From CAZFUY01 sp964522445 (GTDB taxonomy: Bacteria > Pseudomonadota > Gammaproteobacteria > SZUA-229): DNA of 16,931 nucleotides. Numbering within the stretch: position 1 is the stretch's first letter; each line of letters starts with the position of its first letter. The notes below the pieces were generated by a model. That model did not search any database and had not been told where the DNA came from. It saw nothing but the letters and a program-made list of their open reading frames with translations. A program made the position numbers and the translations under genes. The DNA is taken from assembly GCA_964522445.1 (NCBI GenBank), contig CAZFUY010000069.1, positions 1-16,931 on the forward strand. The letters are read 5' to 3'. Below, piece by piece: positions 1-8,090 of this stretch.

Positions 1-466
1 AATCATTATATGGAGAACGGCTATTCGAATTATAGTAATCTACAGTTTCAGTTTTTTTACATCCTTGCGCACAATATTTTTTATCAAACCCTAAAGCAAA
101 GGCTGATGTTATTGACATACAATCCACTTTATATGGTTTAGACCAGGTTAATACATATGCCTGAACTTCATTAGTAAGGCGACTTTTTAGCTGACGACTA
201 ACTTTCTCAAATTCCACCGCAGTTATAGAACTTCTTTTATTATCAAGTGAAACATGTATAACATGCTCATCTGGTATCAAACGCTTTTGTTGATAATATT
301 TTGCAATCGCAACACTATCTGGATCACGATCATTGACAATAATAGCTAATGTTTTATTTGTAATAGCTGTGTCTGCAAAAACAACTGGATTAACTACTCC
401 CTGCATTATCCAAAACATAAAACACAAAACAATTTTTTTAAATTTGTCGCATTTAATTATATGCAT
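1..466 (-). CDS. TIGR03790-family exported protein, 5' part only (runs off the left edge)
   Basis: About 155 codons are visible, reading leftward from an ATG at 466, and the frame stays open to base 1. The N-terminus is a signal peptide: a Lys-containing start, a hydrophobic stretch (IVLCFMFWIM) and a probable cleavage site near VVFADT. The mature part reads LAIIVNDRDPDSVAIAKYY, then VQAYVLTWSKPYKVDCMSI, then a Cys pair in KKYCAQGCKKT. I recognise this as the start of the TIGR03790 family, whose function is unknown. From memory, that family occurs only in genomes with an exosortase. It is probably exported to the periplasm. It follows the BY-kinase-like gene by 27 bp and is likely the next gene of the same operon. 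No strong Shine-Dalgarno precedes the ATG, and an in-frame TTG lies five codons upstream, so the start is slightly uncertain. The family call comes from motif recall, not a search. Confidence 0.8.
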   Translation of the reverse strand, partial: MHIIKCDKFKKIVLCFMFWIMQGVVNPVVFADTAITNKTLAIIVNDRDPDSVAIAKYYQQKRLIPDEHVIHVSLDNKRSSITAVEFEKVSRQLKSRLTNEVQAYVLTWSKPYKVDCMSITSAFALGFDKKYCAQGCKKTETVDYYNSNSRSPYND

Positions 467-493
467 GAATCGATAGAACAAGAGATAAATAAA

Positions 494-1387
494 TTATCTA
501 TTCATCCATCCGGGCAATGATTTTTTACTAATTTTCGTCAATAGCTTTGAAAAAATACCTGGCTCTACATTTAGGTTTCCATAATCTCTATCTCGTGTAT
601 AGGCTTTGTTTAGAACCGTACCAATCACCTCATTCCCTTGCATTAACTCAAATGCCTGCCTTAACTCCTGATCTTTTGTTTCACCTTCTGCCACAATTAA
701 TAATGATGCATCTGCATTTGGCATAAACGCCAAAGCATCTGAGCTTTCCAGTAAAGGAGGCAAATTAAATAATACAATTCGTGATGGATAGCGAAATTTT
801 AATTCTTCTACTAATTTATTCATCTTAGGTGAGCTGAGCATTTCTGATGAATTTTTAATTGCATGCCCTGCGGGAAGAATTACAAATCTTGGAATACCTT
901 CTGGATGAACAAGCATATCCGCCAAAGGTGCATCTTTACATAAATAATCACTTAAGCCATTTTCAACATGAAAATCAAAATACTTATGTATCTTAGGTGA
1001 ACGCAAATTTGCATCAACCAGCAATACAGTATAATCCACCTCACGAGCAAGACTGATGGCAAGATTAATAGCCGTTAATGATTTACCTGCACTACTGCCT
1101 GCACTTGTGATAGCTAGTGTATTCCAGTTTTTCTCTTTTAAACGCTGCAAAATCTGCGTGCGCAATAAGCGATATGAATCAGAAACCATATTTTGCTGAT
1201 CAATAATAATTCTTTTTTCACGAAGTTCCTTTACAGGCAATCCTACAGAACGTGTTTCTGTATATTCAATTTTTTGCTCAGCAACACTTTTTTTATTTCT
1301 GACAACAGATGTCATTCCTGGCACACTTCCGCCACGTTTTTGTCGTTCTTGCCTTGCTAATTCCAAAGCCTGTTTAATGCGTTCCAT
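494..1387 (-). CDS. Exosortase-locus BY-kinase-like ATPase (CpsD/CapB family), atypical nucleotide site
   Basis: This 297-residue cytoplasmic protein resembles the bacterial tyrosine autokinases that work with Wzz-type proteins to control polysaccharide polymerisation and export. After a basic N-terminal linker comes the usual entry motif (SYRLLRTQI, 71-79). The P-loop is SAGSSAGKS (95-103), with Lys102. Walker A' is VLLVDANLRSP (121-131) and the Walker B region is IVLFNLPPLLESSDAL (204-219). Two positions usually acidic are Asn here: residue 127, the second Asp of the DxD in Walker A', and residue 208 in Walker B. I checked both codons (AAT) on the minus strand. The C-terminus has only two close tyrosines (YTRDRDY, 263-269), not the rich Tyr cluster of classic BY-kinases. 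A clear RBS (AAGAGG) precedes the ATG, 22 bp after the chain-length gene. The family is secure; kinase activity is doubtful. Confidence 0.88.
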   Translation of the reverse strand: MERIKQALELARQERQKRGGSVPGMTSVVRNKKSVAEQKIEYTETRSVGLPVKELREKRIIIDQQNMVSDSYRLLRTQILQRLKEKNWNTLAITSAGSSAGKSLTAINLAISLAREVDYTVLLVDANLRSPKIHKYFDFHVENGLSDYLCKDAPLADMLVHPEGIPRFVILPAGHAIKNSSEMLSSPKMNKLVEELKFRYPSRIVLFNLPPLLESSDALAFMPNADASLLIVAEGETKDQELRQAFELMQGNEVIGTVLNKAYTRDRDYGNLNVEPGIFSKLLTKISKKSLPGWMNR

Positions 1388-1409
1388 AATAAAAACCTCT
1401 TGAAATCTT

Positions 1410-3167
1410 TTATACGCCTAATACATTCTCTGCTTTTCTTATTCCTCTAAACCATAAAACATCCAGTGGTGTCCAGAAGAAATGCACAAATAGTACAACG
1501 GTAATAATACTGGTGAGAGCAGCTCCCACAATAATTCGGGTAGCACGCCTTCTATAAAAATAATCCTGCGCATTATAAATAACAGGAATAACAGCCAAAG
1601 GAGCTGATGTTAGTAACCTGGTAACACCACTTACACCTCGAATTGAAGAATCAAGAGCCTCCTTCAAAATAGCAATACCAAAACCACAGGCCGCAGCAAA
1701 AATCAGTGACAAAAACACAATAGCAGTGCGATTAGGCTTTACAGGCTTTTCCGGGAACTGAGCAGGCTCAATTAATAAGAATGACTCTCCCTTGCTTTCT
1801 TTTTCCAGTTGCTGGCCTATTTCAGCAGCCATTTGTTTGCCTTTTATCTCCTGAAACCGCACTAAAGAATTACTATGTTCTCGACTCAACATTAAAAAAT
1901 CGCGTTCTACCTGCGGTGTTTGAGCAATTCGTTTTTCATAATCTTCAACCTTAACCTTTAGCTGTTTTTTACGCTCTTTGAATGCCGAAATTTCAGTTTC
2001 AATACCTTTTATTTGTCCCTGAAGAGAAACATACAGCGGGTTATCCGGTTGCAATTCAATTATTTTTTGCTCAGGTAATTTATCTACTTTCTGAATATCA
2101 CTTTCAAATGCTGATATTGTTTTCTGTAATTTCAAAACATCCGGATGAGAACTGGAATATTTTTTTATTAATACGGCCAATTCAGAACGCAAAGCAGTTA
2201 AACGCTTTGCTTTTTCAGCAGTGGATTCTGTTTTCCCCGTTTGAGCTCTTAAGCCTTCTATTTCCCGCTTCATTTTAATAACATCAGGATGCTCATTGGA
2301 ATATTTAGCTGTTAAACTGGCATATTCTGATTCAAGCGCTTTTAATCGTGATACGGGATCAAGAATTGATTGCCCCGTGGCCGAACGCATATTTGTTAAT
2401 GGGTTTGTTTGTGTTAGCTGACTTTGAAGATAAAATATTTTTTCTTCCCTGGCACTTAAATCTGTCTCAATCTGCATAAGTTCACGTTCAGTACGATCCA
2501 GAACAGACATATTCATTGCGGCCATGTCTGGCATATTACCGGCATGCTTTTCTTTAAACGAAGCCATCCTGGCTTCTGATTCAGAAATTGCTTTAGCCAG
2601 TTTTTCTGATTCATCAGTTAAGAACAAATAAGTTTCAGACGCTTTTTCTTTACGGTTTTTTAGATTTTCAGCAAGAAATAAACTGGTAAGCTCACCAGCC
2701 ACTTTCTGAGTTGAGCCAGGTGATTCACCCTGAAAGGAAAGAGAAAAAGCAATGGTTGCCGCAGTAGGACGACCTGTTCTTGGATCAACCACATCAGCGC
2801 TGATCATATTCAAACCAATATCATCCCTCATTTCATCGAGAACTTCTTCTGTGGTATACCTTTTTAAATCATCCTTATACAAATTATATTTTTTAATAAT
2901 TTGCATTAAATTACTTCGAGTCATTACCCGCTGGCTTATAGTTTGAATACGTTGCGCAGCAAAACTGGTGACAGTTGACATAACCAGTTCAGATGGAATT
3001 TCCTGCTCTTTAATAAGAATAGTTGCAGATGATTTATAGGTTGGAGGCCATACCAGAGCCACAACCACCCCTATCAAAAAAACCACCATCATGGTTACTA
3101 TCATAGGTACTTTGCGGCGACTTAATATTGCCAGATAATCTTGTAAGGTTTTTTCCTGCTCTTCCAT
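1410..3167 (-). CDS. GumC/Wzz-family polysaccharide chain-length/co-polymerase protein, exosortase-locus type
   Basis: This 585-residue inner-membrane protein probably regulates polymer length and bridges the polymerase to the outer-membrane exporter, with the adjacent ATPase as its cytoplasmic partner. TM1 is at about 21-41, followed by the Wzz domain (PPTYKSSATILI). A long periplasmic coiled-coil runs from about 180 to 455, and a Pro-rich motif (468-480, FPEKPVKPNR) precedes TM2 at about 481-501. A third hydrophobic segment at 544-565 lies near the C-terminus. The coiled-coil contains two similar blocks, about 273-309 and 321-355, each with the signature KYS..HPDV.K. The protein is longer than simple Wzz proteins, as is usual for GumC-like members. 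It has no fused kinase domain, consistent with a separate BY-kinase gene 22 bp downstream. Confidence 0.9.
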   Translation of the reverse strand: MEEQEKTLQDYLAILSRRKVPMIVTMMVVFLIGVVVALVWPPTYKSSATILIKEQEIPSELVMSTVTSFAAQRIQTISQRVMTRSNLMQIIKKYNLYKDDLKRYTTEEVLDEMRDDIGLNMISADVVDPRTGRPTAATIAFSLSFQGESPGSTQKVAGELTSLFLAENLKNRKEKASETYLFLTDESEKLAKAISESEARMASFKEKHAGNMPDMAAMNMSVLDRTERELMQIETDLSAREEKIFYLQSQLTQTNPLTNMRSATGQSILDPVSRLKALESEYASLTAKYSNEHPDVIKMKREIEGLRAQTGKTESTAEKAKRLTALRSELAVLIKKYSSSHPDVLKLQKTISAFESDIQKVDKLPEQKIIELQPDNPLYVSLQGQIKGIETEISAFKERKKQLKVKVEDYEKRIAQTPQVERDFLMLSREHSNSLVRFQEIKGKQMAAEIGQQLEKESKGESFLLIEPAQFPEKPVKPNRTAIVFLSLIFAAACGFGIAILKEALDSSIRGVSGVTRLLTSAPLAVIPVIYNAQDYFYRRRATRIIVGAALTSIITVVLFVHFFWTPLDVLWFRGIRKAENVLGV

Positions 3168-3193
3168 TTAGTAAATTCACTCAATAATAGTAT

Positions 3194-4438
3194 TTAATAG
3201 GTTGATATAGCTTTGGGCCATCTAAGTGACAAATTGATATAGATAGAATTTGATTCACTCTCTGTATTTGACGCAAGATATTCACGTTTTATATAACGAT
3301 ATAGAAAACTTAAACCCCAGTCTTTTGTTAGTCGCCAATATATAGAAGGCTCCGCTCTATAAATCTGAGAATCTTGATAAGCATTTAAACCATCCAGGGA
3401 CTCTGATTTTTGAAAACTTAGCAGCAACTGTGATTTAACTCTTTCGGTCATCTTTCTGCTGTAATTAATATTATATTTATCTGTTTGTCTTGCACTACCT
3501 GAAGATGATGCAGTTACACCTCTGCTTAAGCCAATTATAGTTTTATTTAATTCACTTTTATTTGTATATCCAAAACTATAATTATTAACGGTTGAGTCAC
3601 TTTCATTATCTCCATACACAATCGTACCATCACAAAAACCCAATGCTTCACCAAGCGAAGTTTGCCCCTGGCAAAATGGGATATTGTGATAAACATATTC
3701 AACTTTAGACTGGCCCAATAAAACACTTATATCTGAATTTTGAGAAATATTATAGTCATATGAAAGCTGTAATGTTTTTGTATCATTTTCATAATCAAGA
3801 TCATTATTTTCTGTTGTTAATTGCTTAATTTTCAAACCTAATTTTGTCTTTTCTGAATATTTCCAGCTAAATGAAAGATCACCGCCGGTTGAGGCATAAT
3901 CATTATAATTTGATGGCGCATTCTCATCGTATGTCCGATCTGACATATTCAGGCTTAATGTTATACTGCCTTTTTCAGACATCTGCCAATACCAGTAGGG
4001 CGCTATATATACGCTTTCTCTTTTTATCTGAATTTCTGTAAAGCCTGATATGTCCAGCTGTGTTTCATAGTCCTGATTAAAGTTTGTATTATCTTCATAA
4101 CTTGCGTTAAAGCCTGTCTGGCTTCTTTCAGTAAAATAACTACCACCTATACTTAAAAAAACATTATCACTATCGGCATTATCTATACCAGAGTATCTCA
4201 CCGCGCGAAGCTTTGTATCCAGTTTTATATTCCAGATATCTTTTTCTTCACCACTGATAACCAGTTTGGGTTCTAGTGTATAACCGGCTGCACTTTCTTC
4301 ATTTGTTCGAGCATTACGGACATTATCATTGTATTGAGCTTTTAATATAACGGCAGGCTCAGCCAGCCATTCTGCTGAATGAGTTTGCAATGAAAAAATA
4401 GATAACAATGAAAATATAATAATTCTGAAGAATAACAT
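3194..4438 (-). CDS. Outer-membrane beta-barrel protein of the exopolysaccharide/exosortase locus
   Basis: This 414-residue protein has a signal peptide (1-22, hydrophobic FFRIIIFSLLSIFSL, cleavage after HSA). The rest is amphipathic beta-strand sequence rich in Tyr, Ser, Asn and Asp, for example YIAPYWYWQ, LQLSYDYNIS and YNINYSRKM. It ends in an aromatic residue, as many outer-membrane barrels do. Exosortase/PEP-CTERM loci commonly encode such a barrel (TIGR03016 or BBP2-type), probably to help polymer cross the outer membrane. I infer that role from position and fold type, not from catalytic motifs. Two cysteines (256 and 269) lie in what looks like a long loop and could form a disulfide. 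The gene starts 11 bp after the export gene and ends 26 bp before the chain-length gene, an unusual slot between genes that are often adjacent. Exact family membership is less certain than its being a barrel. Confidence 0.75.
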   Translation of the reverse strand: MLFFRIIIFSLLSIFSLQTHSAEWLAEPAVILKAQYNDNVRNARTNEESAAGYTLEPKLVISGEEKDIWNIKLDTKLRAVRYSGIDNADSDNVFLSIGGSYFTERSQTGFNASYEDNTNFNQDYETQLDISGFTEIQIKRESVYIAPYWYWQMSEKGSITLSLNMSDRTYDENAPSNYNDYASTGGDLSFSWKYSEKTKLGLKIKQLTTENNDLDYENDTKTLQLSYDYNISQNSDISVLLGQSKVEYVYHNIPFCQGQTSLGEALGFCDGTIVYGDNESDSTVNNYSFGYTNKSELNKTIIGLSRGVTASSSGSARQTDKYNINYSRKMTERVKSQLLLSFQKSESLDGLNAYQDSQIYRAEPSIYWRLTKDWGLSFLYRYIKREYLASNTESESNSIYINLSLRWPKAISTY

Positions 4439-4449
4439 TCGATTAAACT

Positions 4450-5031
4450 CTATGGCACAACAACAACATCACCACTCTTAAGAATGATATTTTGCCTGAG
4501 ATCTTCACCCTGAGACACGGCATCATAATCAAAACGCATTGCACGTTCTACGCCCTTAACACGACGCAGTATTCTGATATCACTGGATTTTGCAAATGCA
4601 TTTAAACCACCGGCCATAGCCAGTGCCTGCATAACATCCATATAATGCGTTGCAACAAACTCACCCGAACGAATTACTTTTCCCACCACAAACACTTTAT
4701 TATTATTCACTCTTACCACGGCAACCGTGACCACGGGATCAGGAATAAAGCGTTTAATAGATTTGATAATGGCACTTTGCAGCTGCTTTGCCGTTCGGCC
4801 ACCTGCCCTGAGTTCACCTACTAATGGAAATGTAATACCTCCATCAGGACGAACAAGCACCTGTTTTTCCAGACCGTCTTCTTTCCATACTGATATTTCC
4901 AGAAGGTCTCCCGGCCCTAATAAATAAGAAGGAAGCTGACCTTTAGACACTGCGGGAGCCGCATAACTTGCAGAGAAACTTATTAAAAAAAGAGCAAAAA
5001 CACTAAATAAGCATTTAATTATATTATTCAT
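4450..5031 (-). CDS. Periplasmic polysaccharide export protein (Wza/EpsE-like; Poly_export plus SLBB)
   Basis: This 193-residue secreted protein has a signal peptide (1-24, hydrophobic LFSVFALFLISFSASYA). The polysaccharide export domain (about 36-108) begins with the hallmark YLLGPGDLLEISVWKE and continues with LVRPDGGITFPLVGE. An SLBB-type domain follows (about 111-165: VFVVGKVIRSGEF and DVMQALAMAGGLN), and the protein ends in SGDVVVVP. Proteins of this family form or cap the outer-membrane channel through which exopolysaccharide leaves the cell. It is short compared with Wza (about 380 residues), which is typical of exosortase-locus exporters. I see no lipobox cysteine at the cleavage site, so it is probably not a lipoprotein. 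It is the first gene of the inferred operon and has a candidate promoter just upstream. Confidence 0.9.
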   Translation of the reverse strand: MNNIIKCLFSVFALFLISFSASYAAPAVSKGQLPSYLLGPGDLLEISVWKEDGLEKQVLVRPDGGITFPLVGELRAGGRTAKQLQSAIIKSIKRFIPDPVVTVAVVRVNNNKVFVVGKVIRSGEFVATHYMDVMQALAMAGGLNAFAKSSDIRILRRVKGVERAMRFDYDAVSQGEDLRQNIILKSGDVVVVP

Positions 5032-5069
5032 TCACAACCACTAATATTTATTTTTTAATCAATCTTGTA

Positions 5070-5098
5070 ATGATAGGCGGTCAAAGAGGTTGTTGCAA
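5070..5098 (-). promoter_or_regulatory. Candidate sigma-70 promoter for the exopolysaccharide operon
   Basis: Reading the minus strand, TTGCAA (5098-5093, 4/6 match to the -35 consensus) is followed after exactly 17 bp by TATCAT (5075-5070, 5/6 match to the -10). Transcription would start near 5063 and leave a leader of about 30 nt before the ATG at 5031. The gap 5032-5203 shows no GC-rich hairpin with a T-run after the upstream GGDEF/EAL gene, so readthrough is also possible. Found by eye; no expression evidence. Confidence 0.42.
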
Positions 5099-5203
5099 AG
5101 TTTTTATCTTCTGTCTTTTCGCCATGAACGAGAAATTAGGGGTAAATACAAACCACTTTAGCCAGCATAAAATAATCAGACTTGATCAGAGTATCCTTAG
5201 CTA

Positions 5204-7606
5204 TCAATTAGATTTTTCAATCACCTTAATTTCTTCGGGTCGACCAATATGGTATCCCTGCACAAAATCTACCCCAACCTCTCGAAGCATTTGCAATGTT
5301 TCTTCATTCTCTACCCACTCAGCGACGGTCTTTATCTTCATAACTCGCCCCACACGGGTAATAGCCTCAACCATTGCTCTATCTATTGGGTCATTAACCA
5401 TATCAACCACAAATGCACCATCAATTTTTATATAATCCACGGGCAGATTTTTTAAATAGGCAAACGAACTCAGGCCGCTACCAAAGTCATCCAGTGCAAA
5501 TAAACAGCCTTCTGCTTTAAGCTCATTCATAAAATGCATTGCTTTGGATAAGTTGCTAATAGCGGCTGTTTCAGTTATTTCGAAGCATATTTCCTTAAAA
5601 TCAATATTAAATTCCTTTTGTGTCGAACGTATGAAAGCAAGCAATGAATCATCTGCCAGTGATGTGCCTGACAGATTAATAGAGATAATGCGTTTTTTAC
5701 CATCTTCACAACAGTCTTTTGACAGGGCTTCAAATATATTTCGAATCACCCACTTGTCTATTTTAATCATAAGATTAAAACGCTCTGCTGCAGGAATAAA
5801 GCTATCAGGATTAATAATTGATCCATCTTTATCTTTTATTCGAACCAGTATTTCCATATGCTTATGCTCATAATCCGCATCCAGAGCAACTTCTGCCTGA
5901 CGATAAAGCACCATTCGATCTTCTTCCAGAGCACTCACTATTCGACTGGCCCAGTGCATCTGACCGTGCCTTTCAGCCAGTGCTGCATCCGTTGGTTCGT
6001 ATACATGAATACGATTACGCCCCATATCTTTAGCCGCATAACAGGCTACATCAGCAGCAGACATAATACTGGCCATATCTATGTTTTCTGCACTGATACC
6101 AACCACGCCTATACTGGCACCAATTTCAAATGTTTTATTGTGCCAGATGAAGCGAAAATCCTTTACTGACTGCCTGATCTTATCGGCCACGATACTGGCC
6201 TGTGATATAGGACAATTTTCAAGCAACACACCAAACTCATCACCACCTAGTCGAGCCAGCGTGTCCACTTCTCGAATACAGTCCTGCATTAATAAGGCAA
6301 TCTGGCGCAATAATTCATCTCCAGCCATATGGCCACAGGTGTCATTAACTATTTTGAACTGATCCAGATCCACATAACACAGTGCATGGTGTCGATCTTC
6401 TTCCTGCACATTGAGTAATGATGCCTGTAAAACATCTTCAAACATTCTGCGATTATAAAGACCTGTTAGCGCATCGTGACTGGCCTGATAAGACAGTTGG
6501 CGAGTTAGGCGGCGTGCATGGCTGACATCATGCAGCACCATTACAGCACCAATCAGCTCACCCTCATCATTGCGCATAGGCGCGACTGACATCTCAATGG
6601 GAATGGTATCACCATCATATCGCACCACGGCTGCATGACTGACCAGGTTCTCAACAACATTCCCCTCAAGGCATTTCATCAGCGGATTTTCTATTTGTTT
6701 GCCGCTATCCTCATGCACAATCTTTACAACATTATTTAGCACAACATTATTCGCCTGCGCATTACTCCACCCAGTTAAACGCTCAGCAACAGGATTCATA
6801 TACAATATATGCCCTGTATCTGTCGTAGTAATGACACCATCGATAATGGAGTGCAGAGTAACTTCTGCTCGTTCTTTTTCTTCAAACAGGGCTCGACGGG
6901 AAGCTTCCAGCGCTTGCTGTTGGTGCATAATAGAATCCAGCGCACGATTAATAAATTTTGCCAGATAGCCAAACTCATCCTGACGTTTTTCATCAAAGCG
7001 AACACTGCTATCACCTTCAGCAAACTTCTCTGCTGAAACCACCATATTAATAAAAGGTTTAGATAAGACTTTTTGCAGAACCTGTTGCAAAATCAACCCG
7101 AAAGAGAAAACCAGAAAAGCAATATAAAGCAGTATTTTTTTACGAAGATCAGATATTGCCTGCTTTAAACCAGGCATAAAAACATTTAATTCAACCACTT
7201 CACTTTCAGACGTTATCGCATTATGAATACGAAAATTATGCTGAAAATGTTCCTGCCCTGGAGTTTGAGAACCAAACTCATAAAGCTTGCCGTAAGCTTT
7301 AAACGTTATAGCTTCAATAAAATATTTTACTTTTGCATGCTGAAATAGATATTCAAATGAATCATCCAGACTTGCTTTTCCTTCTTTTTGTTCAAGAATA
7401 CTTTTAACATCATAAGCAAGCAATATAGCGCTGGTTTTGTACTCAGCAACCAGCTCTTTTTCACGATCCTGTAGTAAGAAAAATGTCACCAGCAAGCCCA
7501 CCAGCACCATACCCCAGAACACAATACCCGTAATTTTCGCAGGTAACGCTAATTGAATACGACTCTGTACACGCTTTTCATTATGTGGCGCATCATTATT
7601 CGTCAT
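5204..7606 (-). CDS. Membrane-anchored HAMP-PAS-GGDEF-EAL cyclic-di-GMP turnover protein
   Basis: This 800-residue inner-membrane signalling protein has TM1 at about 25-46, a periplasmic sensor region of about 110 residues, and TM2 at about 158-177. A HAMP-like linker (to about 228) with a coiled-coil follows, then a PAS domain (about 244-362). The GGDEF domain (about 375-535) has an intact GGDEF at 454-458 and an I-site REVD at 445-448 with the correct 5-residue spacing, so product inhibition is expected. The EAL domain (about 545-793) carries EIL for EAL (585-587) and retains the expected Asn644, Glu676, Asp706-Asp707 (LDDFGSG), Lys727 (KIDG) and Glu763. Both synthase and phosphodiesterase active sites therefore look usable; which dominates cannot be read from sequence. 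The start overlaps the stop of the upstream small membrane gene (ATGA). The polysaccharide locus lies directly downstream on the same strand, making local c-di-GMP control plausible but unproven. Confidence 0.93.
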   Translation of the reverse strand: MTNNDAPHNEKRVQSRIQLALPAKITGIVFWGMVLVGLLVTFFLLQDREKELVAEYKTSAILLAYDVKSILEQKEGKASLDDSFEYLFQHAKVKYFIEAITFKAYGKLYEFGSQTPGQEHFQHNFRIHNAITSESEVVELNVFMPGLKQAISDLRKKILLYIAFLVFSFGLILQQVLQKVLSKPFINMVVSAEKFAEGDSSVRFDEKRQDEFGYLAKFINRALDSIMHQQQALEASRRALFEEKERAEVTLHSIIDGVITTTDTGHILYMNPVAERLTGWSNAQANNVVLNNVVKIVHEDSGKQIENPLMKCLEGNVVENLVSHAAVVRYDGDTIPIEMSVAPMRNDEGELIGAVMVLHDVSHARRLTRQLSYQASHDALTGLYNRRMFEDVLQASLLNVQEEDRHHALCYVDLDQFKIVNDTCGHMAGDELLRQIALLMQDCIREVDTLARLGGDEFGVLLENCPISQASIVADKIRQSVKDFRFIWHNKTFEIGASIGVVGISAENIDMASIMSAADVACYAAKDMGRNRIHVYEPTDAALAERHGQMHWASRIVSALEEDRMVLYRQAEVALDADYEHKHMEILVRIKDKDGSIINPDSFIPAAERFNLMIKIDKWVIRNIFEALSKDCCEDGKKRIISINLSGTSLADDSLLAFIRSTQKEFNIDFKEICFEITETAAISNLSKAMHFMNELKAEGCLFALDDFGSGLSSFAYLKNLPVDYIKIDGAFVVDMVNDPIDRAMVEAITRVGRVMKIKTVAEWVENEETLQMLREVGVDFVQGYHIGRPEEIKVIEKSN

Positions 7607-8001
7607 TTAAACCCTATCCAACGAATAGCAAGTAATACAGGGCACACCCCACTTAAGCCTGCACCAAAAATAGCAAACCCCATAAACCAGGGGAAAAACC
7701 AGAGCTGATCATAAAAGTGGTAGGTAACAGCCAGTAAAAGCCCCACAACCAGTCGCCAGGCCTGCTCAGCTTCCATGGAAAAACGATAATTAACATTAAA
7801 AGGATCAGCCTGATATTCTGTGAAATCTTTTATCTTTGTTGCACAGCGGCTAAAGTGACAGACTATTTTAGGCAGTCTCAGGTTTGTTAAACCTTCAAAG
7901 AAAAGCATGGCTATAAGAAAATAGATTAATTCAGACAATTCAAAATAAAGACCCAATAATAAGGCCAGACCGAGCGCAGATCTGTATATGCGATCACTCA
8001 T
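7603..8001 (-). CDS. Small membrane protein, possible tandem YgaP-like (DUF2892) hairpins
   Basis: This 132-residue protein has two hydrophobic hairpins, at about 8-40 and 82-128, joined by a hydrophilic linker of about 40 residues with two cysteines (CHFSRC). The second half (WRLVVGLLLAV, then FGAGLSGVCPVLLAI) resembles the short YgaP-type transmembrane domain DUF2892, which typically ends in a G.CP motif. The first half (RIYRSALGLALLLGLYFEL, then FFEGLTNLRLP) looks like a diverged copy, so the protein may be an internal duplication. Its function is unknown. The stop TGA shares bases with the start of the GGDEF/EAL gene (ATGA), so the two are translationally coupled, suggesting a joint role. 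No strong RBS precedes the ATG; the 89 bp upstream are AT-rich, without a promoter I would defend. Confidence 0.72.
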   Translation of the reverse strand: MSDRIYRSALGLALLLGLYFELSELIYFLIAMLFFEGLTNLRLPKIVCHFSRCATKIKDFTEYQADPFNVNYRFSMEAEQAWRLVVGLLLAVTYHFYDQLWFFPWFMGFAIFGAGLSGVCPVLLAIRWIGFK

Positions 8002-8090
8002 AAGGTTAGGTATAAATCCATTTTCATGTATTAATGATTAATTTTAGCAGTAATAATCACAATTGCTGAATGATCGACCTTTCCATAGCC

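Noticed and set aside
5100..5180. Possible sigma-54 promoter before the exopolysaccharide operon (TGGCTAAAGTGGTTTG on the minus strand)
   Set aside because: It has the -24 GG but lacks the -12 GC at the required spacing.
5070..5435. Plus-strand ORF of 121 codons across the 3' end of the GGDEF/EAL gene
   Set aside because: Most of it is antisense to well-supported EAL-domain coding sequence and the protein shows no family features.
7998..8027. Nine-codon leader ORF (MKMDLYLTL) whose stop overlaps the start of the small membrane gene
   Set aside because: Too short to judge, no RBS and nothing regulatory such as a codon run; probably chance in AT-rich sequence.
8048..8068. Weak hairpin (7-bp stem with one G-U pair) after nudF as a possible terminator
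   Set aside because: Low GC, large loop relative to stem and no T-run on the minus strand after it.
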